A stretch of DNA of 9,545 nt from Selenomonas sp. (GTDB taxonomy: Bacteria; Bacillota_C; Negativicutes; Selenomonadales; Selenomonadaceae). A program made the translations under genes and the position numbers. The notes under the pieces were generated by a model. It worked only from the letters and a program-made list of their open reading frames with translations. It made no database searches and was not told the DNA's origin. The stretch is taken from positions 1 through 9,545 of the forward strand of contig JAGAYB010000072.1 of NCBI GenBank assembly GCA_017940705.1, read 5' to 3'. Shown here piece after piece: positions 1-6,339 of this stretch. Numbering within the stretch: position 1 is the first letter of the stretch; each line of letters starts with the position of its first letter.

Positions 1-1
1 C

Positions 2-661
2 ATTATGACAGGAGGATTGGTGCTGGAGTCTGGTAAATTGCGCAGTGGTGATGAAGGTGTGTTCGCTGTCGGCAAGTGCATTTTTATGGCACCACCGGCC
101 AAGTTCGTGCCGGGACAAATGGAAGATTTATTTACGTGGTTGCGGGAAGAGTGCAATCGTATCCAGCCACTGCTGTTATCCTCAATATTTCATTATGAGT
201 TTGTCTTTATCCATCCCTTTGCTGATGGCAATGGGCGCATGGCAAGGTTGTGGCAGACGGCGTTGCTGGCTCAGTGGCAGCCTATCTTTGCTTACTTGCC
301 CATCGAGAATCAGATATACAAATATCAAAGCGAGTATTATGCGGCTATAAGCTCATCCCATCGGGCTGGGGAGTCCACGCCTTTTATCATCTTTATGTTG
401 CACATGATAGATGCGGTGTTGGATGAGCTGTTGGAAAAAGATGTTTTGGGCGAAGACAATGAATGTGTCAAAAAACTGCTGGCAGTCATGGAATATGATA
501 TTTCCTACAAGGCTAAGGAACTGCAGGAAATATTGGGCTTGAAGGCCACAGCTGGCTTGAAGCGCAACTATATCGAGCCAGCTATGAGGCAGGGATTGAT
601 TGCCATGACCATACCGGATAAGCCTACCAGCCGTAATCAGAGGTATTATAGGATTAAGTAG
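2..661 (+). CDS. Fic family protein (AMPylase-type), C-terminal part, 5' end outside window
   Basis: Fic proteins usually transfer AMP from ATP to a hydroxyl side chain of a target protein and are common toxins or signalling enzymes. Counting from the ATG at 5, residues 70-81 read HPFADGNGRMAR, a complete Fic core motif (HxFx[D/E]GNGRxxR) with catalytic His70. Residues 1-45 match the region before the core ('SGKLRSGDEGVF', 'APPAKFVP'), and about 155-218 look like the C-terminal winged-helix domain of long Fic proteins. The frame is open to the left edge, so the ATG at 5 is probably internal and roughly 120-150 N-terminal residues lie upstream. An inhibitory [S/T]xxxE[G/N] helix cannot be judged, because it would be in the missing part. 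The gene stands 83 bases before the ORF6N gene on the same strand, in a damaged defence island. Family certain; target and antitoxin unknown. Confidence 0.9.
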   Translation: MMTGGLVLESGKLRSGDEGVFAVGKCIFMAPPAKFVPGQMEDLFTWLREECNRIQPLLLSSIFHYEFVFIHPFADGNGRMARLWQTALLAQWQPIFAYLPIENQIYKYQSEYYAAISSSHRAGESTPFIIFMLHMIDAVLDELLEKDVLGEDNECVKKLLAVMEYDISYKAKELQEILGLKATAGLKRNYIEPAMRQGLIAMTIPDKPTSRNQRYYRIK

Positions 662-669
662 GTAATATT

Positions 670-702
670 GGAAAAGCTTTTTCCGAAACGGTGTCTCGGA
701 AA
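670..702 (+). other. Two overlapping alternative hairpins between fic and the ORF6N gene
   Basis: GGAAAA (670-675) can pair with TTTTCC (679-684). Alternatively TTTCCGA (680-686) can pair with TCGGAAA (696-702). The two share bases 680-684, so they exclude each other. A T-rich but interrupted stretch follows. It may be a weak terminator or attenuator for the fic transcript; no clear -35/-10 pair was seen in this gap. Confidence 0.3.
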
Positions 703-731
703 TTATTATTACATATCAATAGCCCTGCATT

Positions 732-737
732 AGGAGG
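732..737 (+). promoter_or_regulatory. Ribosome binding site that fixes a TTG start
   Basis: A perfect AGGAGG lies seven bases before the TTG at 745. It favours that codon over the in-frame GTG at 691, which has no purine-rich site, and over the ATG at 760, which is too far away (22 bases). Confidence 0.75.
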
Positions 738-744
738 TGCGAAA

Positions 745-1722
745 TTGAGCTACACACCAATGATTATTTCAGAGGAGACTATCAAAAACAAAATATACAT
801 CATACGTGGACAGCGGGTTATGCTTGATATGGAACTGGCTGAAATATACGGCTACACTACGAAAGCATTTAACCAACAGGTCAAAAATAACATCCATAAA
901 TTTGATGATGATTTCCGTTTTCAGCTAACCAAAGATGAGTGGGTGAACTTGAGGTCAAAAAAATTGACCTCAAGTTGGGGAGGCACCAGATACCTGCCCT
1001 ATGCTTTTACAGAGCAGGGAATCTATATGCTTATGACCGTACTAAAGGGCGATTTGGCCACTAAGCAAAGCAAGTCGCTTATACGCCTGTTCAAAAAGAT
1101 GAAGGATTATCTTGTGACAAGTTCTGGACAGTTGGGACAACAAGAAATTCTGAGCCTGGCAATGCAGACACAGAAAAATACAGACAGCATTCAAGCATTA
1201 CAGGAGCAGATGAAGCAATTTGCCACCAAGGATGACCTGGCAGTGTTCATGGAAAACTTCATGGAATATGCCACCGAGCGTGAGTACTTATTTCTTGCGG
1301 GACAAGTTGTAGAGGCAAGTGTGGCTTACGCTGAAATTTATGCCAAGGCGCAAAAAAGTATTTACATAGTGGATAATTACATAGGCTTAAAAACTCTCCT
1401 GCTCTTGAAAAATGTGTCGCCTGCGGTAGAGGTTGTTATTTTCAGTGATAATCTTGGCAGAGGTCTGACGCAAGCCGAATATGATGATTTCAAAGCGGAA
1501 TATCCCCATGTTCAAATTACCCTTCAGCAAACGGGAGGAAGATATCATGACCGCTTTATAATGTTGGACTATGGCAGTGAAGGACAACGGCTGTATCACT
1601 GTGGTGGCTCAAGCAAGGATGGTGGCAGGAGGGTGACTGCCATATCTCCAATGGATGATGTATCGCTATATCAGCCCATGTTTGAGGAACTTTTACAGAC
1701 GCCGACTTTAGTGCTGCGGTAA
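745..1722 (+). CDS. ORF6N-domain protein with PLD-like C-terminal half
   Basis: 325 residues from the TTG at 745. ORF6N is a DNA-binding domain of phage antirepressor/RhuM-type proteins. Residues ~6-125 carry its signature: 'IRGQRVMLDMELAEIYGY', 'FDDDFRFQLTKDEW', 'LRSKKLTSSWGGTRYLPY', 'AFTEQGIYMLMTVLKGD'. A linker rich in Gln and charged residues, probably coiled coil, spans roughly 130-190. The last ~125 residues contain 'RYHDRFIMLD' and then 'GGSSKDGGRR', resembling the HxKx4D...GS pattern of phospholipase D-like folds, with Arg in place of Lys. The fusion may bind a site and act on nucleic acid there, but catalysis is not shown. It lies between fic and the mod remnant (54 bases to the mod ATG) and probably shares their transcript. 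A perfect 13-bp palindrome sits in the ORF6N coding region. ORF6N call very sure; PLD assignment moderate. Confidence 0.88.
   Translation: MSYTPMIISEETIKNKIYIIRGQRVMLDMELAEIYGYTTKAFNQQVKNNIHKFDDDFRFQLTKDEWVNLRSKKLTSSWGGTRYLPYAFTEQGIYMLMTVLKGDLATKQSKSLIRLFKKMKDYLVTSSGQLGQQEILSLAMQTQKNTDSIQALQEQMKQFATKDDLAVFMENFMEYATEREYLFLAGQVVEASVAYAEIYAKAQKSIYIVDNYIGLKTLLLLKNVSPAVEVVIFSDNLGRGLTQAEYDDFKAEYPHVQITLQQTGGRYHDRFIMLDYGSEGQRLYHCGGSSKDGGRRVTAISPMDDVSLYQPMFEELLQTPTLVLR
946..976. repeat. Perfect 13-bp inverted repeat inside the ORF6N coding sequence
   Basis: AACTTGAGGTCAA (946-958), a loop of five A (959-963) and TTGACCTCAAGTT (964-976) form a perfect hairpin or palindrome. It encodes the conserved 'NLRSKKLTSSW' part of the domain. 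No U tract follows, so it is not an intrinsic terminator. It could be a protein-binding site, an mRNA hairpin or a recombination site. Confidence 0.85.
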
Positions 1723-1776
1723 CTTTGGTGAGTTGCTTACAAATCGTAGGCAGTTGAATTAGTGATGGAGGGCATT

Positions 1777-2010
1777 ATGCCAGTTTTACAGTGGATAGGG
1801 AAAGACAAGGTTATCAATCATCATTTGGATGTGCCTTTTCATGTGCTTAATAGAACGTATACCTTTGGCGGGGAGGAGAGTGCCAACAAGATTATTCATG
1901 GGGATAATCTGTTGGCGTTGAAATCGCTCTTGTCGGAGTATGAAGGACGGGTGAAGTGTATCTATATCGACATACTGACTGCGAGATTGATACAATCGGT
2001 AGCCGCATGA
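1777..2010 (+). pseudogene. Type III modification methyltransferase (Mod), N-terminal stub
   Basis: The ATG at 1777 has GGAGGG at 1767-1772. The product opens 'MPVLQWIGKDKVINHH' and runs through 'NKIIHGDNLLALKSLL' to 'GRVKCIYID', the standard N-terminus of type III Mod / adenine-specific DNA methylases. The codon for that Asp ends at 1971. In intact proteins it begins the DPPY catalytic motif, but here it is followed by 'ILTARLIQSVAA' and a stop. Only about 65 of the usual ~600 or more residues remain. AdoMet-dependent methylation is impossible, because the catalytic and target-recognition domains are absent. The break is abrupt, pointing to a deletion or insertion rather than gradual decay. 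The res 3' end at 3633-4097 is the other stub of the same locus. Confidence 0.88.
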
Positions 2011-2150
2011 AACCGCATAAAATAAGGGCTGGTGGGCATCACGCAGATTTTCTGCGTAGGATTTTACAGGAGCCAACCTGGCTGAGGGATGTAACAGGGC
2101 GTGCAAAATGTGCATGGGACGAAGGACTGTTAGGACTTTATGAAGCTACG
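1972..2150. other. Unassigned filler between mod breakpoint and nuclease promoter
   Basis: About 180 bases with no recognisable product in any frame. One plus-strand frame is open from 1956 into the nuclease gene, but its translation before residue 80 matches nothing I know. A short perfect hairpin, ACGCAGA (2041-2047) with TCTGCGT (2051-2057), is the only clear structure. It may be the end of a mobile element or the remains of another gene. Confidence 0.4.
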
Positions 2151-2156
2151 GATTTA

Positions 2157-2165
2157 TGGTATAAT
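2157..2165 (+). promoter_or_regulatory. Extended -10 promoter for the Rpn-like nuclease gene
   Basis: TGGTATAAT is a perfect TGnTATAAT extended -10 element. No good -35 lies 17 bases upstream (TTTATG at 2137-2142 is weak), which extended -10 promoters tolerate. Start would be near 2172, about 20 bases before the coding start. Confidence 0.5.
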
Positions 2166-2192
2166 TCAAGCAAGAGGAAGGAGTCGCGATTG

Positions 2193-3143
2193 ATGCAAGG
2201 TAACCAAATTCCAGCAGAAGAACTGATGGGGTTCAAAAATCCGCAATATGATCAGGCTGCCAAGAATATTCTGTCAGAGAAACCTGTTGCGGCATACCTG
2301 CTTAAAGGTGTGGTGCCGGAATTTAAAAATGCCAGTCTGAAAGATATAGCCGAGAACTATATCGAAGGTGATATTCAAGTCGGCTCCGTGCCGGTGAATC
2401 CGGGCAAGACAAACACTGTGGCAAGACCCAAGAAGATAAAAGGGCTGCGCAATGAAATAGGTTTTCCCGGTGAAGGCTGGAACACTTTTGATGTTATATT
2501 CCATGCGGTTACACCGGAAACTGGAGAACGCATACGGCTTATCATAAATTTTGAGGCACAGAAGACATTCTCAGAGTCTACATTGAAGTACATTCTGATG
2601 AAAAGGGCTGTGTTCTACGGAAGCAGGCTGATATCTGCGCAGAAGGAAACAGAATTCAGCGGTTCAGATTATAGCGAAGTCAAGAAGGTCTACACCATTT
2701 GGATATGTATGGAATCTCCCACGGACAAGAGCATCATCAATCACTATCGGATGACAGAACACCATCTGGTTGGGAAATACAAGGAACCACAGGAAAATTA
2801 TGACTTGCTCAATATTGTGATGGTATATCTGGCACCGGGGCCTGTGCGGAATCGGATGCTGTCCATGTTGCAGGTTATATTCCAAGAAACCAATAAATCA
2901 GCAGAAGAGAAGAGCAAAATCCTCAAGAAGAAGTTCGATATTGAAGTTACGGCTGAGATGGAAGAGGAGCTGAGAACGATGTGCAATTTGAGTGAAGGCA
3001 TTTATGAGCGTGGTGCGGAAAACAAGACTATTGAAATAATAAATAATCTTTGGGAAAAGGGCATGGATATTGAGTTTATCAAGGATGTTACAAAGTGGAC
3101 AGAAGAAAAGATTATGAAGGTAGTCAAGAAGGATAAGAACTGA
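2193..3143 (+). CDS. Rpn / PD-(D/E)XK nuclease family transposase-like protein
   Basis: 316 residues from the ATG at 2193; AGGAAGGAG ends at 2183, and a TTG directly before the ATG is also possible. The family (Rpn recombination-promoting nucleases / PDDEXK transposase-like) are multicopy DNA nucleases that promote recA-independent recombination or act in phage interplay. The nuclease core is visible: 'GWNTFDVIFHAV' gives Asp100, and after a short hairpin 'IINFEAQK' gives Glu121-x-Gln123, the E-x-Q variant usual here. Then follow 'LKYILMKRAVFYGSRLI' and, near the C-terminus, 'MCNLSEGIYERGAE' (263-276), also typical of the group. The frame is open further left to 1956, but that part is unrelated sequence. 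The gene has its own extended -10 and its own terminator, and sits between the mod and res stubs as an independent cassette. Family fairly sure; biological role unknown. Confidence 0.8.
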   Translation: MQGNQIPAEELMGFKNPQYDQAAKNILSEKPVAAYLLKGVVPEFKNASLKDIAENYIEGDIQVGSVPVNPGKTNTVARPKKIKGLRNEIGFPGEGWNTFDVIFHAVTPETGERIRLIINFEAQKTFSESTLKYILMKRAVFYGSRLISAQKETEFSGSDYSEVKKVYTIWICMESPTDKSIINHYRMTEHHLVGKYKEPQENYDLLNIVMVYLAPGPVRNRMLSMLQVIFQETNKSAEEKSKILKKKFDIEVTAEMEEELRTMCNLSEGIYERGAENKTIEIINNLWEKGMDIEFIKDVTKWTEEKIMKVVKKDKN

Positions 3144-3153
3144 TGATAGATGG

Positions 3154-3182
3154 CGCATGGTGCTATGCCATGCGTTTTTTTT
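3154..3182 (+). terminator. Intrinsic terminator of the Rpn-like gene
   Basis: CGCATGG (3154-3160) pairs perfectly with CCATGCG (3168-3174), loop seven bases, followed at once by eight T (3175-3182). It starts 11 bases after the nuclease stop codon. Confidence 0.88.
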
Positions 3183-3196
3183 GATAGGAGATAGAC

Positions 3197-3652
3197 TTGA
3201 AGGTACTGAATTTTTATGGAGGTGCTGGCATAGGCAAGAGCACCATCGCCGCAGATATTTTTTCGAAGCTGAAGCGCAAAGGGCATAAGACGGAGCTGGT
3301 GGGTGAGTACGCCAAATGGCTATGGTATCAGAATGCCACGGACATTGTGTAGGATCAGCTGTATTTATTTGCCGAGCAGGTACATCGGCTGAAAACATTG
3401 GAACGCTATGGCGTGGAGTATGCGGTCTGTGATTCACCCCTGCCACGGAACATCATCTACAACAATACGCCGGATGAGCTCTTTGACCAGCTGGTGCTGC
3501 ATGAGCACGCCAAGTTTGACAATGTGGAATATTTGCTCCAGCGGAATGACGAATTCATTTCTATTGATGGTCGCAAAGAAACCAATCTGGAACGGGCCAA
3601 GGTAAAAGACAAGGAAATCAAGGCCGTTCTGGATGAGGCTGGAATTAGATAA
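3197..3652 (+). pseudogene. Small P-loop ATPase/kinase-like protein, broken by an in-frame TAG
   Basis: A TTG at 3197 with AGGAG at 3186-3190 (six-base spacing) opens a frame starting 'MKVLNFYGGAGIGKST'. GGAGIGKST (8-16) is a Walker A motif. Next come 'TELVGEYAKWLWYQNATDIV', then TAG at 3350-3352 (codon 52), then 'DQLYLFAEQVHRL', 'AVCDSPLPRNIIYN' and 'ISIDGRKETNLERAK', ending at TAA 3650-3652. The order of motifs fits phage-type AAA / nucleotide-kinase-like ATP-binding proteins of 150-190 residues. One base change (from CAG or GAG) would explain the stop. The reading frame is otherwise intact on both sides, so the lesion is recent, a sequencing error, or suppressed. A downstream TTG at 3398 would give only an 84-residue piece without the P loop. 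No promoter lies between the terminator at 3182 and the start. Substrate unknown. Confidence 0.75.
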
Positions 3653-4097
3653 AATCACCTGTCAGGGAAGTTATGCGCTGCTCCAAGTGATAACTCCGGC
3701 AGAAAGCATTTCCTCCATCCCCAAATCCTTGTATGAAGCCGAAAAAGATGATATGAATCATTTTGAACGGCGGCTTTTGGATGCAATAGTGGAGCAGGAT
3801 AATGTGCGCTGGTGGCACCGTATTAACGAACGCAAGGGAATGAGGCTCAATGCCTTTATCAATCATTATCCGGATTTTATTGTCAAAACGGAGTCAGACA
3901 AGATTCTCCTGATTGAAGCCAAGGGGGATTATCTGGACGGCGATGACAGCCGGACGAAACTGAAACTGGGACGCCATTGGCAGGCAAAAGCCGGAAACAG
4001 GTATAAATACTTCATGGTTTTTGATAAGAAGGCGATTCAAGCGGATGGAGCATATACTATGGATAAGTTTATTGGTGAGATTTTGCGGGAGTTGTAA
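3633..4097 (+). pseudogene. Type III restriction subunit (Res), C-terminal endonuclease remnant
   Basis: From the ATG at 3633 the product has 154 residues, against ~900-1000 for intact Res. 'SIPKSLYEAE', 'MNHFERRLLDAI', 'NVRWWHRI', 'FINHYPDFIV' and 'ILLIEAKGDYLDGDDS' are the C-terminal endonuclease domain of type III Res proteins. Asp81 of PDF and Glu95-x-Lys97 of EAK form an intact PD-(D/E)XK site. The whole DEAD-like helicase/translocase part is missing. Homology seems to begin near residue 10-20, so the ATG may be fortuitous; no good RBS precedes it. It overlaps the ATPase remnant's end in another frame and its stop overlaps the radical SAM start (TAATG). Whether a free nuclease domain is made is unclear; a remnant is most likely. 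Confidence 0.85.
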
Positions 4098-5062
4098 TGG
4101 AACAATCTATTTATCGGGCATTTTCCGATTACCTAAAAGACCGCTACGGCGAGAAGGTCTATAAACTGCCGATAGCATTGCCTGTGACTTGTCCGAATCG
4201 GGACGGTACTTGTGGGAATGGCGGAGCTGGCTGTACTTTTTGTGGGGAGATTGGCACGGGGTATGAGAACCTGCCGGCGTCGATGACGATTACCGAGCAG
4301 ATGGCGGCCAACAAGGCGCATATCGTACCCAAGTACAAGGCTAAGAAATTTATCCCTTACCTGCAAAATTTCAGCAACACCTATACGACGCCGGAACAGC
4401 TGGCGGCCTGGGTGGCAGAGGCCGGGGCCCCTGATGATGTGGTGGCGGTGTATATCGCTACCCGGCCGGACTGTGTAAGTGATGAGCATTTGACGGCTAT
4501 AAAGGCACAGGCTGATAAATGCGGTATTGATATCTGTGTGGAGCTGGGGCTACAGAGTACCAACGTTCATACCTTGACGGCTATCAACCGTGGCCATACG
4601 CTGGCCGAACTGATTGACGCTATTCTGCGTATTAAGCGATACGGCCTGCAGTCCTGTGTCCATCTTATTCTGAACCTGCCTTGGGATGATGAGCTTGATG
4701 TTATTGAGGACGCCAAGATTTTATCTGCCTTAGGCGTAGACCAGGTTAAACTGCACGCCCTGTATATCGTTAAGGGGACAGCGATGGCCCGTGACTATGA
4801 GGCTGGCAGGATAAAAATGATTTCCCTGCCGGAATACGAGGACCGGGTTATAAAATTTTTGGAACATCTCTCGCCGGATATTGTTTTGCAGCGGATTATC
4901 GGCCGGGCCCCGGCAGAAAACACGCTGTTTTCCAACTGGCAGACGGGCTGGTGGAAAATCCGCGACCATATCATCAATGTTATGGCGCAGGAGGGACGCT
5001 ATCAGGGGCGGCTGTGTGACTACTTAAACGGCAAGGCCGTGCGCAAATTTATTGGGAAATAA
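4097..5062 (+). CDS. TIGR01212 / YhcC-type radical SAM protein
   Basis: 321 residues, full length for the family. Radical SAM enzymes cleave S-adenosylmethionine with a [4Fe-4S] cluster to start radical chemistry; the precise reaction of this Elp3-like subgroup is, to my knowledge, not settled. Cys32, Cys46 and Cys49 lie in 'CPNRDGTC...GCTFCGE', the usual cluster triad of this group, with an extra Cys39. Further family blocks are 'AKKFIPYLQNFSNTY', 'IATRPDCVSDEHL', 'CVELGLQS', 'TAINRGHTLAE', 'CVHLILNLPWDDELDV', 'DQVKLHALYIVKGTAM' and 'RIIGRAPAENTLFSNW'. The ATG overlaps the stop of the res remnant (TAATG), with GGGAG at 4087-4091 five bases upstream, so the remnant supplies its RBS and perhaps translational coupling. 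It ends in a strong terminator. It looks like a normal chromosomal gene marking the right border of the island. Confidence 0.94.
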   Translation: MEQSIYRAFSDYLKDRYGEKVYKLPIALPVTCPNRDGTCGNGGAGCTFCGEIGTGYENLPASMTITEQMAANKAHIVPKYKAKKFIPYLQNFSNTYTTPEQLAAWVAEAGAPDDVVAVYIATRPDCVSDEHLTAIKAQADKCGIDICVELGLQSTNVHTLTAINRGHTLAELIDAILRIKRYGLQSCVHLILNLPWDDELDVIEDAKILSALGVDQVKLHALYIVKGTAMARDYEAGRIKMISLPEYEDRVIKFLEHLSPDIVLQRIIGRAPAENTLFSNWQTGWWKIRDHIINVMAQEGRYQGRLCDYLNGKAVRKFIGK

Positions 5063-5068
5063 AAATTA

Positions 5069-5110
5069 AAAAAATACCGTGGCCACTTAAAAGTGACTAC
5101 GGTATTTTTT
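5069..5110. terminator. Bidirectional terminator between convergent genes
   Basis: A 20-base arm (5069-5088) pairs with 5091-5110 across a two-base loop, with one G-T pair and one C-A mismatch. The arms begin with six A and end with six T, so a U tail exists on both strands. It serves the radical SAM gene from the left and the minus-strand DUF2939-like gene from the right. Confidence 0.9.
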
Positions 5111-5120
5111 ATGGTGACAA

Positions 5121-6224
5121 TCAGTTTTTAGGCAGTTTTTTCAACAGTTCCACTGTTGTGCCGTCAGCATACTTTATCGCTATAACGTTGACGCTGTAGG
5201 TGTAACCGTCGCCCCGGCTTTGGCTTAAAGCCTTTTCAAAGGGGGTAGAGGTTAGTTTTTTGGTGAGCAGTAAATCCCTGGTGCCGGTTTTTTGATTGCT
5301 CAGGTTGTGACGGAAGGTATAGTCTTTGGTTTCGCCGTCAGGGGCGGTGATGGTTAGTTTGACCTGAGCGGACTGAATGCCATTGCTGCTGTTGAAAGTA
5401 GCAGGCACTCTTACTGTCAGTTTATTGAGCGTGCTTTTGCCGGAGGCAGGTTCTACAGTGGCTTTTAATTCGCCCAAGGACAGGCTCTCGTCCAGCTGAG
5501 CCTGTAAATCCCGATTCAGTTCAGCCAGCTTTTTCTTCTCAATTTCTTTGAGGGCATGGAAGAATTCCTTAAGGTTATCCACCTTGGTGAGTTTCCAGGT
5601 GCCGTCATCACGCTGGACCATGCGCAGTTTTAACTCGTAATCCGTGTTTTCAGCCTCGTCATGCAGGCCGATAGTCACCGTGGATACAGAGCCGTCGGTG
5701 GTGGTATCTTTTACGCCGGTGAATTGCAAATCATCAACACGGGTTTTGCCGATGATTTCGTTGGCCGGGTTATTACCATTGGCTTTGCTGCTGCTTTTAG
5801 CGCTTTTGCCAGTGCTTGTATTGTCATCATCCTTTTTACTGCTGAATTTGTTTTTGACCGTGCCGGTTTCGACATATTCCTTGATGGCATTTTCCAAAAC
5901 ACCGGTTACCATCGGTTTTATCAGCTGCACCATACCGGTGACAAAGGTTTTATTCTTGTCATTAGTAAAGCGGTGGTTTTTATCCTCTTCCAAAGCGATA
6001 TCGATGATATCATCGAAAGCTGAATCGGCCAGGCCTTTGGTATCAACATGTTGGCTGAATTTTTCCCAGTTGTGGTCTTTGACTGCCTGCTGAATCAGCT
6101 GCAGGGAGTAGATGGGGGTGCGTTTGTAGTAAAAGTAGCCGCCAACGCCGCAGATAATTAAGACAATAGCTACAATGCAGGCAATCAGTTTTTTGTTCAG
6201 GCGATTTACAGTCTGTTCTTCCAA
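5121..6224 (-). CDS. Membrane-anchored DUF2939-like protein
   Basis: 367 residues from a TTG at 6224. GGAGGAG lies ten bases upstream, and an in-frame TAA just before the TTG excludes a longer protein. Residues ~12-32 ('LIACIVAIVLIICGVGGYFYY') form one hydrophobic segment after a basic N-terminus, giving a type II anchor with the rest outside the membrane. The stretch after it ('RTPIYSLQLIQQAVKDHNWEKFSQHVD', 35-61, read in two halves) fits the start of DUF2939-like domains. A low-complexity Ser/Lys/Asp linker (about 128-152) separates this from a C-terminal region rich in beta strands ('STVTIGL', 'KLTVRVPATF', 'AQVKLTITAPDG'). There is no catalytic motif and no lipobox. It is transcribed from its own promoter, divergent from the YgiB/YgiC-like pair, and may belong to the same envelope function, but no partner is shown. 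Function unknown. Confidence 0.72.
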   Translation of the reverse strand: MEEQTVNRLNKKLIACIVAIVLIICGVGGYFYYKRTPIYSLQLIQQAVKDHNWEKFSQHVDTKGLADSAFDDIIDIALEEDKNHRFTNDKNKTFVTGMVQLIKPMVTGVLENAIKEYVETGTVKNKFSSKKDDDNTSTGKSAKSSSKANGNNPANEIIGKTRVDDLQFTGVKDTTTDGSVSTVTIGLHDEAENTDYELKLRMVQRDDGTWKLTKVDNLKEFFHALKEIEKKKLAELNRDLQAQLDESLSLGELKATVEPASGKSTLNKLTVRVPATFNSSNGIQSAQVKLTITAPDGETKDYTFRHNLSNQKTGTRDLLLTKKLTSTPFEKALSQSRGDGYTYSVNVIAIKYADGTTVELLKKLPKN

Positions 6225-6234
6225 GAATTATCAT

Positions 6235-6241
6235 CTCCTCC
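6235..6241 (-). promoter_or_regulatory. Ribosome binding site for the TTG start at 6224
   Basis: Reads GGAGGAG on the minus strand, ten bases before TTG. An ATG directly after the site is in another frame and leads only to a 60-odd residue spurious product. Confidence 0.7.
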
Positions 6242-6258
6242 AAGTATTTACAGAAAAT

Positions 6259-6287
6259 ATCATAACATTAGTAAAGATTAAATACAA
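6259..6287 (-). promoter_or_regulatory. Leftward promoter of the DUF2939-like gene
   Basis: On the minus strand TTGTAT (6287-6282), a 17-base spacer and TATGAT (6264-6259) preceded by TG (extended -10). Transcription would start near 6252, leaving a short leader with the RBS. A second TATAAT-like box about 40 bases upstream lacks a convincing -35. Confidence 0.55.
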
Positions 6288-6339
6288 TTAGAGCCGTATT
6301 ATATTGCTATTAAAGGATAATTAGAAATTCGCCATAAAA

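Noticed and set aside
691..744. Upstream GTG start (691) for the ORF6N protein
   Set aside because: No RBS before it; the extra 18 residues have no ORF6N similarity, while a perfect AGGAGG precedes the TTG at 745.
1956..2192. Upstream extension of the Rpn-like protein to 1956
   Set aside because: It runs across the mod stub and the filler segment with no family similarity; an extended -10 and a good RBS lie just before 2193.
2898..3446. Minus-strand 182-codon open frame across the nuclease end and the ATPase start
   Set aside because: It crosses a clear plus-strand terminator and two recognisable plus-strand genes; composition (His/Pro/Cys-rich) is typical of a shadow frame.
5644..6093. Plus-strand 149-codon open frame opposite the DUF2939-like gene
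   Set aside because: Leu/Ser-rich shadow of the minus-strand codons with no RBS; the minus-strand gene has promoter, RBS, TM anchor and terminator.
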